The notes: generated from the sequence alone by a model not told the origin. DNA of 64,000 bases from Girardinichthys multiradiatus (GCF_021462225.1 NC_061805.1:28165958-28229957); one strand, 5' to 3'. Positions 13,713 to 26,924 are shown, counted from the stretch's first letter. Translations and numbers: made by a program.

Positions 13713-14216
13713 AGCACAGAAAGGATGAAACACTCAAAGAGGGTGAATACTTTTATAGCAATAGCATATCAGGTGCACATACCGAAATTTGGTCTTTTTT
13801 TTTTTCAAATTGCGTACCTCTAAAATCTTTTTTTAACTTTTTGTATTAAATAAAAACTCTCATGAATTAGAAATTGTAAAACTAAAAAAAAAACAATAAA
13901 AATAAAAAAATAAGTTGGTCAGGCCTCCTTTCGAAAAAGTGTAACAATGAGCATCAGCTGGTCTGCCCTTCTCTCATCTGTGGATTTCCTACAAGATGAT
14001 TAGGCTTTAACTAGAAGAAACTGAATGATGGTTTATGTGGGGCCTGGGGACTGTTTCACAATGTTGTTAACCTTGTGCTGTTTATGTTGTTTCCCTGTGA
14101 GTGTGTGTTACATAGACAGAGAGAGAAAGAGAGACGAGGATTACACTGGCAGAAATGATCCGCTGGGCTTGGAGGAGTTGATTGCAGACTTACCAATCAG
14201 GGCTCAAAGTGGGCAT

Positions 14217-14218
<2 letters not shown>

Positions 14219-14269
<51 letters not shown>
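14219..14269. repeat. GT microsatellite
   Basis: An uninterrupted (GT)n run of about 25 units. The VCVCVC-rich ORFs over it are artefacts of the repeat. Confidence 0.95.
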
Positions 14270-14270
<1 letters not shown>

Positions 14271-14949
14271 TTTGATGAGCAGTCTGGGCGATCAAAGGTC
14301 CAAGGCCGCTGTAGTTACTTACTTCCTGGTGTCTTCTGAGGGTTTAGTCAGGTCAGGGGCCTTTCTTAAGAGAAAAAGATCAGTACCTAAAGAGTTATTA
14401 ATCACATAAAGGAACCAAACAGATTTTTTCATTTGATTTTGATCTTGAACCCTTTTTTTCCAGAAGATGCTAAGGTCCTTTAGAAATCTAAAGTTTTTAC
14501 ACGTCAAAAACAGATGCATCAGATTCTACAAGGACTTTGATGCACAGTGAGTTTAGTCTGATTAATCTAACTGTTCTCAAAGTAAATTGTCAACACAGTT
14601 ATAGTTTGTTCTCCTCCCCCTTGCCATGCCTTGACTTTCAGATTCTCTACACCTAATGAGGAAGCAGCGGAAAACAAACATGATCAAACAAACGTGCTGC
14701 ATGCGCAACACAGTGCTAGTCAGAGGTGCAATTCAGTTCAGTTCCAACCTTAATTACCATGAAGGCTTGCAGATAACTTCTCAGACACGCCCTGCTTGAG
14801 CTGCCTAAAGGTACAGTATGATGTGACGTTAGCGCCGTGGAGCTGGTGAGAGGTGAACTGAAGTTTATTCACATTTTGGGCGATCAGACCGATTGGGTTC
14901 CTCTTCCAGACTTTATTGTGCCTTTAAAAGTGATCTTAATCTATAATTC

Positions 14950-15115
14950 TCCAAGCCTTTTGAAGGTGTTTTTTATTTTTATTTTGTCACATTACTACCA
15001 AATACTTTAATATAGTGCATACTTGTGAAGTGAAAGGAAAGGAATACATGGTTGTCAAAGGTTTTTACCAAAAAGAATCTGAATCTGTGATGTTAATCTA
15101 ATCAGCCCTTTCCCC
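14950..15115 (+). mobile_element. Tc1-like terminal arm fragment
   Basis: Text such as ttttgtcacattactaccaa, tagtgcatacttgtgaagtg and atacatggttgtcaaaggtt matches the left arm of the Tc1 family also seen at 37,692 and 33,398. No transposase follows. Confidence 0.5.
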
Positions 15116-15439
15116 AACTCGAAACTGTGTTGAACCACGTTTCACTGCTACAATACTTGCAATATTTGGGGTGTGTCCATACCAGCATCGCAAATGTATA
15201 GACTATGAAACATTTGTCTATTTTCTTTTCTTTAGAAAGCATCTGGATATAAAACTTGAGGGGATCCCTTTTTCAGACAGTTGCACGTCAACTGTGGAAA
15301 GAGATTCCTTTGTTTTCATGTAATCTTTAAATTCTGGACCCATTAAAACAGCAGCTGAAGACATTCTTATTGAAACATGCTTTTTCTTAAGTTCTTTTGA
15401 AAATATTATGATACATTTGGTTTTAATCATCTGTTTCAT

Positions 15440-15700
15440 TTGAAGGGGGCCTATTATGCAAACTTCTCTTTTCAATTGTTTGCATTTGGGTCTCTAATGC
15501 TTCTACAAACAGTCCAAAGGCAAAAAAAAAAACCACATTCAGCTGTTTTTTGGCTATAAAGGAATGTTTTATTTTTTCTAGAAACCATGCGCTTTCAAAA
15601 GCTGTCTAGCATCGAGTGCCGCCCCTGACTAGCAACGGAAGCGGAGCTCCGCCCACTTGATTTTCAGTAGAGGATCACGTCTTGCTAGCTCGTTTTACCT
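15440..15700. repeat. Unclassified interspersed repeat
   Basis: The segment from gaagggggcctattatgcaa through gaagcggagctccgcccact resembles a short non-autonomous repeat I have seen in fish sequence. Its termini are unresolved and it has no coding capacity. Confidence 0.3.
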
Positions 15701-18154
15701 TACACGCGCATGTGATGTAGCATTTAGCATGGTAATGTAGCATTGAGATGGTAATAAATAATTTTGATGTATGAACATGACTGAAGTTACTATTCAGAAA
15801 CTGCTCGCTGCATCCTTGATGGTTGTTCAGGAGGCTCCACTTCTTCTGCTTCTGGGTCTGACTCAGGGTCAAAGACGCATGGCTGTACTGTTGCGCATCT
15901 GCCGGCAGCCATTTTCATGTGTACGAAGTGCTAGAATGCTAAAATGTGAAGGAGATCATGAGGTGTAATTACTTTTCCCATGCACTGCAAAAAACAGAGA
16001 ATGGGCAAAAGTTGAAGTCAAAGACACAATGGTTAGGGCTAAAACTCTACATCTGATGTACAATATCTGAAAGTCACATCTTTGCAAGAAGGGAAAGAAA
16101 TCTAACAAAGAACAGACTCAGGAGCAGCTTTACTACTTTTCACAGATTTAACCAAAGAAATTGAAATATATTTATGTTATTAACAGGTATCAAGAAGAAA
16201 TAGATGAAACACCTTTGCTAAGTTACGCATTATGTGTGGCACAAAACTGGTTTGTGCCTAAATGTTCCACAGATCAAAGGTAAGAGCCTTTACGTAACAA
16301 AAACTGAAATTGCAAATAGACTGAAAATAAATTTTAAAAGTCTGTCATAAAGTCTGCAAAAATAATTTTCAGGACCAAGTTTTTGCTCTCTGAAAATATA
16401 ATCATGACTCTTGCCCAGCATTTCTTGTTGAAAATAAGGAGACAAAAAGGATAAAGTTAATATGACATCAGATGTGAAGGTGTAGTGTACCATCAATGCA
16501 ATCATGTGACACCAGGAGAATGGAGCATCCTGTTTACTATCTGGACACTGCATCTGTCCCCCGCTGCACCAGAACAAACACTGTTGTCACTCTTTGTGTC
16601 ATTATCAACTGGAAACTGTGTGTGTGTGTTTGTGTGTTTGTCTCAGTGCCTTTTCTCACATGCAGGTATGTGTCCTGACAAGAATAAAAAAGAACAAAAA
16701 ACACAGCAAAACCTGTGTTTACACAGCTGAGGTTATAATAATGACAGCTCTTTAATCACATACTTGGGTCTGTAATTGATTCACAGCGCAGAGAGCCATA
16801 CAGAAACACTGGGGAAGGTACAGTAAGCGGCGATTAAATGGAGAAGGGGGCACCTTTTGGAAATTATGGATCCTCAAAAGGAGCGTAGGCTGGCCTGATG
16901 AGTCACCGCGGCTTTGTAGCAGATGGTTTGGCAACAAATGTGGGTACAGCCGAGCATTTAGGCCAATCAAAGAGTACTTGTTGCCATACAAAGCTGTGTT
17001 TTACACTTGAAGAACGAAAGTGAATAAACTAGAAAAAAAAAACTGAATAAAATGGTTTTCTGCAACGCAACCAAAAAGCTTACATGGAAATAGTTTGGAA
17101 CAATTTCATGTTCTGAGAAAAAAAGGATAAAGACAAAAGATGATAAAACCAAATTCCTACACCAATGTTTTCAAATTGTGGAAGCTAAGGAAATCTGAAG
17201 GGCTATCATTTATCTAGCTATTATCAAGCCCTTAAACAGCAAAAAAAAAGCATGTTAATGTGACTAAAAAAAACAAGCTCCTTTTACCTTTGATCAAATA
17301 ATGAGCAAACAGCACAGCTTACACATTCTTTCTGGAGCACCCTGCTGTGTGGCCATTTGCGTTTCATTGTCATCTTTATTTGGTTAACTATGCACTGTTA
17401 GAAAATGTACGCCAAGAGTTCAGGAAGTGCAGCATCAGGTTTAAAGTGGTTTGGATGAGTGATGATTACCAAAGGGTGTTTCAATTGGGTGGTGAACAGA
17501 CATTGTTGAAGTCTGACCCAGTTCACTTCTTTGTTGGTGTAAATATATCCACTCATCCCAAATGGTAGGCTAGAAGAAAACTGAAATTTTTCCTGTTGGT
17601 TTTTGAAGACGTTTTGCCTCTAATCTTATAGGCTTTTTCCATTTTTTATGATTTTCTTCCATCAGATCTTTCATATGTCTTTTAAACGACAGTGAGGAAT
17701 CTGTGTCGCTTTGGCATTTCTTCGGTGCCATTGACTCCCATTAAAAAAGCATTTTTTTAATTCACTGCCTTACTATTTTTATATTCCCTTGTCTTGAAAT
17801 CCATTCAAATGTTTATGCTCTATTGTTTTCTAGAAGGCAAACAAGATATTTTCTTGTGCAAAAAGTGTGGATTAATGGGACTAATAAAGAAAGCTTTTTT
17901 TGTCACAACTTTGCACTAAAAATGTGGAAAATCATATCCGACCCAAATCTAAATTGCATATATGCACTGGAAATGAAGAAATAATAATTATAACAGTAAT
18001 AATAATAATAATAATTTTTCTGAAGGTAAAAGACAAAAACACTAATCCCCCAAAACTGGCCTTTTTTAACTGACGTTTAAGCAGCTAAAATTTCAGAAGA
18101 TCACAGAATATTTGATATGTATGATGATGAAATTGGTTTTTATTTAGAGTTCAT
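15701..18154. other. Intergenic, nothing recognised
   Basis: No exon, RNA gene or named repeat was recognised. The less AT-rich patch at 16,760-16,990 shows no repeat signature and no coding resemblance. A short (AAT)n-like run lies near 17,990-18,015. Confidence 0.35.
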
Positions 18155-18346
18155 GGGCGTTGCGCTGGTGGTGTAGGTGGTGCAGAAGCTATAGTCCTTG
18201 ATGTGGCTGCCCCAGGTTCGAGTGCTGGACCTGGCGACCTTTGCCGAATGTCTCCCCCTCTCTTTGCCTTCTTTCTTGTCTACCTACTGTTGAAAAAAAG
18301 GAAAAATAAAGGCCTTAATGCCGCAAAAAAATATATATATATAAAA
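18155..18346 (+). mobile_element. tRNA-derived SINE
   Basis: The head contains a pol III A-box-like segment (ggtggtgtaggtggtgcaga) and a B box (ggttcgagtgc), as in a tRNA gene. A pyrimidine-rich body (tctccccctctctttgcctt) follows, then the tail aaataaaggccttaatgccg and an A-rich end. The second copy at 26,750-26,924 has the same body and tail in reverse. It is a non-coding retroelement, not a functional tRNA. Confidence 0.75.
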
Positions 18347-18750
18347 AAGAATTCATAAATAAAATTAAGTTAACATAAAGAGTCCTTTGTGTCCAAAGGG
18401 GACATGTCGAGAAATATGTTTTTATTGTGGAGAAAAAGTATGTTTTTTCTTTAAAAAAATTAAAACAATACAGTTAGGCACTTTGAATAGTTTGCTTATT
18501 TATTTCATCAGAATAAGCCTGTAAGTTGCTACATGACCCTGTTTAAAGGAGGTAGTTTTTATCAATCTTTAATTTCAAGCACAGTTCAGAAGTTGACTTG
18601 AATAGTACTCGTTTATCAGAGCAGAATAAAAAGTGCCTCCTCTTTTTTATCACACCCAAATTTGAATTCAGTGAAATCTTTAGAAGTTTCATTTAAAGAA
18701 ATCAGAGAATCATGTTAAGGTTAAAGATGTTAAACATACAATCTAGCTTA

Positions 18751-18953
18751 GGGGTCTAAAACTCCAGCCCTCTGGGGCTAGTGACCTGCCACCTCTAGGT
18801 CTGTTCTAGATCCAACACACCTGAATCAATTGCTAGGGTTACCTACTCAGCATGGGGACAAGAACAGTGTCCTGCTAATGAAACTGTCAGTTATGCTGAA
18901 AGAGATAAACAGCTGCAAGTAACAGGGCCCCAATGACTGGAGTTTAGGACCCC
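18751..18953. mobile_element. Short element with terminal inverted repeats (MITE-like)
   Basis: The left end ggggtctaaaactccag and right end ctggagtttaggacccc are inverted repeats of 17 bp with one mismatch. The interior (cacacctgaatcaattgcta) matches a very common fish repeat. No ORF. No clear target-site duplication was seen. Confidence 0.6.
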
Positions 18954-19510
18954 AGATTGAGAGCAAAACAAACAAAAAATGAAAAAGATTGCAAACCCTC
19001 CACCTATCACCTTGATAGCAAACTAGATTTTTCATTTGGCAACATTAGCTCCTCAGCTGCATCCTGTTGATCAGTCATACCTGGTTTCCGTGTCACTGAC
19101 CACCTTCCCAGTATTTATAAGCCTTGTAGTTTCCGTCACACCTCACGCAGCAGCCAGACTTCTGACTCAACCCCAATAAACACTGGATCCAATTTGGCAT
19201 AAGCCCTGGCAAAAAGTAGGGTCGCATGATGTCCCTAGCAATTGGAGCAAGTGTTGAAGTAAATGGGGCTGCAAAAACTGCTCGTGATTCTCCACGACTG
19301 CACCTTCGACTGCCTTACAAAGATAGACCCGAGGTCTGTGTTGGTCGGAGTTATGCAGCGATTTGACAGGAATGTCATGAATGAGACACGGTGGCAAAAG
19401 AAAACACATCTGCTTTGGGAAAAATACAATCTAAAATGATATGAATGAAATATGACGCCACTAGAGGCTCACATTGGTTCGCAAATAATTCTGCCTGGTT
19501 AATTATCAAG

Positions 19511-19643
19511 ATGGATGACAATCAACTGACTGTGGAAATAGAGAACCGAACTGTTTTATATGACATGGCACAAAATTCTTACAAAGACAGTAGCCAGAAG
19601 GAAAAAGCATGGATGGAGATAGCAGATGTTTTGGGAATTAGTG
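19511..19643 (+). pseudogene. MADF (Myb/SANT-like) domain exon fragment
   Basis: From the ATG at 19,511 the reading frame gives MDDNQLTVEIENRTVLYDMA, then YKDSSQKEKAWMEIADVLGI. This is the pattern of a MADF DNA-binding domain (E-x-R-x-x-LYD ... YKD ... K-x-x-AW-x-E-I). It stops at a good donor (AGTG|gtgagtat). MADF proteins in fish are often companions of, or derived from, PIF/Harbinger transposons. No downstream exon was found, and a LINE relic begins about 170 bp further on. It could be an orphan first exon of a transposon-derived gene. Confidence 0.5.
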
Positions 19644-19799
19644 GTGAGTATGAAATATTGCGTTTAAAATATGTTATTTCTGGTACATACTCCTGCGTAA
19701 ATACTCAATCACGTGAGTCTGGTGGTTCATCGACAGACCATCAGACTCATGGAGTCAGAGCCTATAAGATTTGAAGAAATCGATTTGGACAGTAGAGTT

Positions 19800-20235
19800 T
19801 GTTGTAAGAGGTGTGTTTCACCCTGTCAAATATCCTTTACACTGGCTCCCAGTAGATTTCAAAATTTGTTTTAAAGTATTTGTTCTCACCTACAGGATTC
19901 TAAATGGCCAGGCTCCTGATTATTTGTGGCAGCTTTTAATCAAACACACTATTGCTCGTAGCATTCGATCCCAAACCCAGAATGCTTTGTGTACAAGGCT
20001 AATACCTAAGTGGGACGGGGTCTTTCATTCTGTGGCTCTAAACCTAGGAATTAGTTTGCTAACTCTGTGGAAACATTTAAAAACCAAATGAAAAACATTT
20101 GTTTTACCAGTCATTTATATTCTAGCTTTATTCTATGTAACTTAAATGTGATTTACTACATTGTACAGTGCTTTGTGACACTGTCTGTGAAAGGCACTTT
20201 GAACTTTACTCACTTACTTATCAGATTCTTGTTGT
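19800..20235 (+). mobile_element. Decayed LINE 3' end (L2/Rex1-like)
   Basis: The plus strand reads PLHWLPVDFKICFKVFVLTY, then RILNGQAPDYLWQLL, the C-terminal region of L2/Rex1-type ORF2 proteins that follows the reverse transcriptase. The end at about 20,160-20,200 (tacagtgctttgtgacactg) is the familiar 3' tail of such elements. It is 5'-truncated and frameshifted. Confidence 0.65.
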
Positions 20236-23200
20236 CGTCAGCCACTTGTTCCCTCCAAGATTCCCTGTGCTCCTTTATGATTTTAGTTGCTTTCTGTTTT
20301 CTTCCTTTGTAAGTGTTGACTCTCATTGATTCACCTATTACTCAACACTGCCTGCCAACCACCTGTTGCCTCTCTGCGTTTGGGTCCTTTTCACTAAACA
20401 CATCATTACATTTATCATCTGGTTTAAAATGCAACATACATATCTCTGTCCACACCCATCTAATTTTGTCTTGATCCTGTTGCTTTATATTCATGCTGTG
20501 GTAAAAATAGGTTGGAGAAATCCTTTAATAAGAGTGAAGGGTGCTCCTCTGGTTACTACACCTTGAACTTTCCTATTTTTCATGACAATAAATATTCCCA
20601 AACAGCCAAATTTGTCTAAGTTTTAAAAGGAGGAAGAAGTGCTAGCAACTTCTTTCAACCAGCATACCAGGAATGTGTGGCAACTGGTGAATGGGTCATA
20701 TTGTGTGATAAGGAGCAGTATGGCTCACCACCTAGAGTGGCATATCATGGAGGGGTGGAGTCATAATACAACTCCACATCTAAGCTGGCTAGTGATACTA
20801 GTTGGTATCTAATCTCAGGGTTCATCTCTAGTTAAAAATCTGGAATATTTAGAATGGTTAAACCTAAACAGGATTATTCTATGCTGAACAGTTAGCACTG
20901 TTCAAGGTTCATGAAAGCTTTTATCTATTTTTGATTAATACACAAAAAACCCCTAACATTTTCAATGCTTTCAGGCAATCTGAGATTTAGTTAAGGATGA
21001 AAACCGCTATATCTAGACTGGTGTAAGCAGGAGTGCATTATTATAATTTGCTGCCCTTACAGGGCCCTTTTTATCCAAGAACCTCCGCTGCTGTATACCC
21101 AAAACAGCATCGGTATCGTGAACAACCACAACCTTTTATAATCTCGCTCTACCTTAATAACAATAACTGGCCTATTTTCAAATATCACTTCTTTGATGTC
21201 AATTTTTGCAACATTTTTTTGAATTGATACTCTGATACACCCAGTGGTTAGAAATAAGCCTCAAACAGGGGTGGCTGGAAATTGAATTTTATGATCCTTT
21301 TAATGGCAGCAGCTAACTGCTGGCCTGCACCTATTTTTTGCGTTGCCTGCTATTGTTTGTATGCGAAAGTCTTCTCAAAATGATTCCTCAAGGGTCTAAT
21401 AATATCTTCGAAGACTTATCGCTGCGCAGTAATTACCTCCAGCTGCTGCTGAAGCCTCTGTCAAAAGAGGATCTGACTGCATGTGTTGTTCCCATGTGTG
21501 CTGAATTTGTATATTTGTTATTACAGTCACTGCGATGGTAGCTAATTCTCCCTCTATTTATATGAGTGTTGCTTTGACAGCTGACTGGAAGTGGAAAGTC
21601 CTGCTGCCAGTGTGCTTGGAGAGTGGAGACCACTCTCACACATCGCACACACTTAATAATCCTTTGCTGTCTCACAAACACACAATTAGCGCAGCCTCCT
21701 GGTCCAATCAGTGTGTGTGAAACTGATATAGACAGATTGAGACAGAGAGGAGTGTGTCCAGTGCAGACTAGTGTCAGGTTCAGATCACTGATCCCTGTGC
21801 TAATACCCAGCCTTTCTGTTTTAGCAGCAGGGAGTCTTATGTAATCAGAGACCCTTTTTTTCAGGACCACTTTCCCTGTCACCACCATGTTTTGTTTCAC
21901 CATCAAGTGTAAAGTGATATGTTGTCAGAGCATCAGAGTAAATAAGAACAGAAAGTGCTGCAATCAGGACATATCTGTCTTTGATACGGTTTGTGTTAAA
22001 GGGACAGTGATGATAGACGTGCAGTGTCTTTCAGCTCATAGATTAAAAAGAGTCAGTGAGAGGCAGGCTGTTTTAAAGGTCTTTTCAAACTGATATGACT
22101 TTTTAAAATGTGTTTAAACAGACAAGCATGCAAACAGAAAAGCACTCCAACTGGTTTTAGGCTGAAAACCTTGAGAATGGGTCGGAGTCTTTGACATTCT
22201 AGTGAACTTGTAGTGTTTTACAATGAAAAGACGAACATCATACAGTCAACAATAATAAAAGATCTAAATTTCAGAAATAAAGGCAGGGATATTTTTACTA
22301 TACAAGGTTTCTACACATTTTGTATTTAAAAGTTCAATACTTTCTCAGAAATTCCTGATTTTTTGATCAATTGATTTGATTTTTTTAATGGATACATTCA
22401 AAACCACAATTTCAATTTGCACCAAGTGTTTCTACAGTGGTTGTGTTTGAACATGCAAACTGTAGTAGGTTGCTAGGCCTTATATTTTATTTGATTCAGC
22501 TTTTAAAACAGCAAATGTCTTCCAAATGCCAGTTTAATCTTTGTTTCATGCTGTCATACATTTACATCATGTTTTTCACCAGTGTGTGACCTTAATTTAC
22601 TGTGAAAATGTTATTGTGATCATGTTTATTTTTTGTGTCTTACTTTGCTAAGCATTTTGGGCTACATTTGTGTCTTAAAGTGGAATGTAAAAATCAACTG
22701 AATTGAATATTTAAACAGTTGACCAAAAATAAAATGAGAAAAGTCCATTACAATAGATGAAAGAGCTTCTGTGTTATTGCACGAAGAATTACAACAACCC
22801 CTATGATGATAAATATACTGCAGTTTGATAGTTAACGGTTAACTCCATAAAATGCCAGAAATTGTATGTGAAAAACCTCTTAAAGGGTGGAAATATTTAA
22901 GTACCTTTGTAGCAGTACAAACCTGAGCCATACTAATAAATGTATGAGCTGGAAAATATATTCTTGCTAGGGACATTTTTTTAAAGAACTGAAAGGACTG
23001 TGTGAAATGGTTTATCACACTTCTGCAGAACAACTGAGTCACTGTCCACACAAAATCCACACAAAACATTTGTTGTATTTACAAGTCCAAAATGTTAGAA
23101 CTTCAGATGTGTTTATTATACATAAGATAGAACCTCTGAGAGAAAAATGGAGTAGAAGATGACATGATTCAAAAAAAAAGTATGAGGTTAATTGTGAGAT

Positions 23201-25359
23201 TTGCTTTTACTTTTGTCTCTTTAACTTACATTTTTTACATTAAAAAAAAAAATACCCCAAAATGGAGAAGTAATTCTGGGAAACCCACATGCTCTGAAGT
23301 CAAAAAGTTTCACGGCTTCTGAGCAAAGGGACTTTTGGTTTTTCTTTGTTTTTTCATTGACTGTCCCAGATGGTTAATGGAAAGAAAGATTTTGAAAGGT
23401 TTTTACAATATTCTCTTGTGAAAGCCCTTTTTTCAGGTATTTTACAGATTACACTGTATCTGTATGTGTCTCCTTGTCTCTTTCCAGACACAATAGAGGT
23501 TAACAAAGCAAATAAATAAATATATCACTATATGTAGTTCACTTTTTCTTCATCTTATTATTATTATCAAAACATTTATAGTTGCCAGTAATACTGGTCT
23601 TTCAACAGAGTGTATGCAAATTTAATTTCTTTTCAATGCAACTTCCAGGAAATATTTTTCCTCACCGTCCTGTGTAAGGGCATCTTTTGCAATAAAAAAC
23701 AGAAAAATATACTATTCTTGATGATATAATATGCAGAATTGACTACATCTTTCCCCATCAAGTGTTACCTGTGCTGCTCACTATTTCATGAAGACGTTGT
23801 TTAGTTAAGGTCGTGTCCTCTCACTTGTACGTTCGACAGTTGTAGTCACTACTTACTATTATAACTGAGCAAATCTACAATCTTTGTTTGCTCAGTGCAT
23901 CAAGATTACTTCGCAATTTTCTTGCCAAATATGAAACACGGTTTTGCTTAACAGGATCAGCTAAAGTTTTCTACACTTTTTGGAGAGGAGTTCGGACTCC
24001 CAAAACTGTAGAATCCTTTTAGACGTTTGGGTCCAAAAACTGAAACGGTTCTCCCATTAAGTGTTCAGACGGCCTGCAGCTGTTTCTTATTTGCATCATA
24101 AACTGGGGAAAATGTAATCTGAAATTATCTTTATATGGACTTCCCGTGCTTTTTGATTGGTAGGTATTTAAGACCGCTGAGCAGCAAATTAAATGGCCCT
24201 ATAGCTGTGCCATGTGGCATAACATAAAAAATATCTATGCAAAAGGTTTCTTTTATTTACACATCTGTTCTTAGGGGTGCCTCTTCTTAAATCATTTATA
24301 TGGCTCACCACCTGGGGTTGCATGGCCTAGGGGGGAGGCACAAGCTCCCAGCCAATGGAAAAATTTTAAGTTTTCTGCCAGTTGTGCTTTTGCTTATAAC
24401 ATAATGGTCTTCACTGCAGCTGGTTTATTACAGTCAAGTTGCTATCCGAGATGCTACTCGTGCCTAATGAAAGGGCTATTTCTGTGTTTCCTCCAGGGTC
24501 TGGATATCATATGGTCATCTCAGTTTCAAATGATATAAAATTTGTCTCATAAAGCACAAGACATGAGGTTCAACAGATCTATATTTTTAGGATACAAAGG
24601 AGGGGCTCCCCCAGGTCGCCATTCAAGCACTGGATATTAGCCAAGTAAACAAAGATGTTAGAGATACTATAAGTCATGAGGTGTAAATCCATCCCATATA
24701 TGATGACTTCACAATCAAGGTTAAAAAGGCAGAAAAAAGGGCTCACTCATAATTATAGATCCAATCAGGTCAGAACCACTTCTGCAGCTTTGTCATGTAT
24801 TGTTCTGTTTCTGTCAGTAAACCCGGTCACTGACTAAAGCTGAGCAGGAGACACGTGAGGACAGGCTGCGACACGAGGAAATCAAAAAGTGTGTTTGGTG
24901 TCTGGGGCGTGTTCACCTGCAGGTACTGAGAGACGTTTTATGTAGGACAGCTTTCCAACTGGGCTTTATTCAGACATAAATATAGACGGGACAAAAGTAG
25001 GCTGAGCTAGAAGGGCCTTAAAAAGAAGCTGCAAATCAAGGTTTTTCACACAGTGAGTCAGGAGTCAGGTTTGACCTACTTATTTTGTGTTTTGACAACA
25101 CTGCATGCTCAGTTGTTTACACGTTCAAATATTTCGGTCTGTTTCTTGCCTTTATAAAATAAAAAATTTGAAATCATATAGTTCATGCAATGGATGGGTG
25201 AGATTATTCATTTTACTGCTGAAACAATTATTAAAAGACAGAAGCAAGGCAACATTTTGTGCAACTGAAGGAGTAAATTACAAGTGTGTGACTTAAACCT
25301 TCTCTATAGACCAGTCACTATTAAAGACCACTTCAAAACTTTGGCATTGAAAACCTTAA
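20236..25359. other. Intergenic, no gene recognised
   Basis: About 5 kb without a supportable exon. A minus-strand ORF of 157 codons at 21,433-21,906 resembles nothing I know. Two short related segments (20,719-20,762 and 24,299-24,345) share tatggctcaccacct and may be an unnamed repeat. Confidence 0.35.
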
Positions 25360-26560
25360 TGAGATCAAAAAGAGAAACAATAATAATTTTTAACATCACA
25401 CCCATAGTTTAAAGGTTTTATTCTTTTTTGAATAACAAAGATAGAGTTTTGCAGAAGTATTATTCCTTTTACTGCTTCACATTTTGTCATGCTACAAGAA
25501 CTTTGGATTAATTTTGGATTAAATTTTAACCAAGCACAGCATAGTTCAGAATTGTGAAGTGGGAGGAAAGGTGATACATTATTTTCAAATTTATTTGTAA
25601 GAAATAATTGATGTTCAGGTCTTTGTAAAACCCCTTTTGAAGCAATTATTGCTGCAGATCTTGTGGCGTCTTTATGAGCTTTGGACATCTAGAAACATAA
25701 TTTGTTGTTCATTCCTTTTTGGAAAAATAGTTAAAGCTCAGTCAGACTGGCTGGAGAAGACTTTTCAAGTTTTGCCACAGATTCCCAAATTGATTTTTGT
25801 TCTGGACTTTGAATAGGCCATTGTGACACATTCTAACTTTAATCAGCTATTTTAGCTCTGTATGTTTAGACTTTCTGAACATGCACCTCAATTTTAAGTT
25901 TTTTGCATTCTGCAATAGTTTTATTTTCTCAGGTTTGCCCTGTATTTAGCTCCATTGTTCCTCCCATCAACTCTGACCAGCTGCCCTGTCCCTGCTGAAG
26001 AAGAGCATTCCCAAAGCATGTTGTTGCAACAACTGTTTTAACATGGGTTAGGTTTAACATGTGTTTAGGGTAATATGTAGTGTTTTCTACCTTGCAGGTT
26101 TTGAATGTTGGCCAAAATGTTTTATGTTGGTCCCATCTGACCAAAGTAGCTTTGTGCCCAATTGCTGTGTCCACTACACAGCCTGTGGCAGATTGAAACA
26201 TTTTTTTATGACTTTCTTCATGCCACTTCATGTTCTATAAATGCCAGATTTGTGGAGTGCAATGCTTCTTTGAGTAATGCTCTCCCTACCCAGCCTGTCA
26301 GATTAGGTGGACACCCGTGTTTTGGTGGGTTTGCAGTTGTGCCTTACCCTTTCCATTTTCTGATGATGGATTGAACACGGCTCTGTGACTTGTTCACACT
26401 CGGAAAATTGTTTTATTACCTAACCCTACTTTAAAAATCTGCACAACTTTATCCCTGACCCTAGTGTGTTCCTTGTTGTTCATGATGGGTTCGTTGTCAC
26501 CCTGTTTGTTCATTAATTTTCTCTGACAAAGTTTGTTACACTTGGTTTTATTTGGGTTTG
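25360..26560 (-). mobile_element. Decayed Tc1-like transposon
   Basis: In plus-strand reading it follows the reverse complement of the common Tc1 family: caattattgctgcagatctt, agctcagtcagactggctgg, ccatcaactctgaccagctg, then the region of the SDE motif near tgaccaaagtagctttgtgc. Conserved blocks remain in order but are riddled with indels. Approximate limits only. Confidence 0.6.
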
Positions 26561-26749
26561 ATAGTAAATGGGACTGAAAAAGAATGCATGCAACCCTTTT
26601 CAGGTATTTGTTTGTAAAACCTTTTGAAAGCCATATATCCTTTAGAATCTGTTATTTTCAGCTTTACAAGCGTTCTCTGCAAAAACCCATTTTACATTTA
26701 ATCAAAATTAGGTGAAGGGACAACATTTACCCATAAATATATGGGATGG

Positions 26750-26924
26750 TTTTTTTTGCAACACTGGTGGCCTTTATTTTTTGAAAGTAGGCAGACAGGA
26801 AGTGGGCTGAAGAGATGCAGCTCAGGTCACCAAGGTCGGGACTCGAACCAGGGACAGCTGCAATGAGGACTGAAGCCTCCATACATGGGTTGTGTGCTCT
26901 ACTGCTGCTCCATGTGCCACACTC
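26750..26924 (-). mobile_element. tRNA-derived SINE
   Basis: On the minus strand it starts gagtgtggcacatggagcag, has a B box (ggttcgagtcc) and a pyrimidine-rich body, and ends aaataaaggccaccagtg plus A-rich tail. It is the same family as 18,155-18,346, with a better preserved B box. Confidence 0.78.

Noticed and set aside
14025..14409. Two ORFs with long VCVCVC runs
   Set aside because: They are translations of the GT microsatellite and its flanks.
16752..16991. 79-codon minus-strand ORF in a GC-richer patch
   Set aside because: No splice sites, domain or repeat identity; left as unexplained intergenic sequence.
18155..18346. Possible tRNA gene
   Set aside because: The pol III boxes belong to a SINE head: there is no cloverleaf with a usable anticodon arm, and a SINE body and A-rich tail follow.
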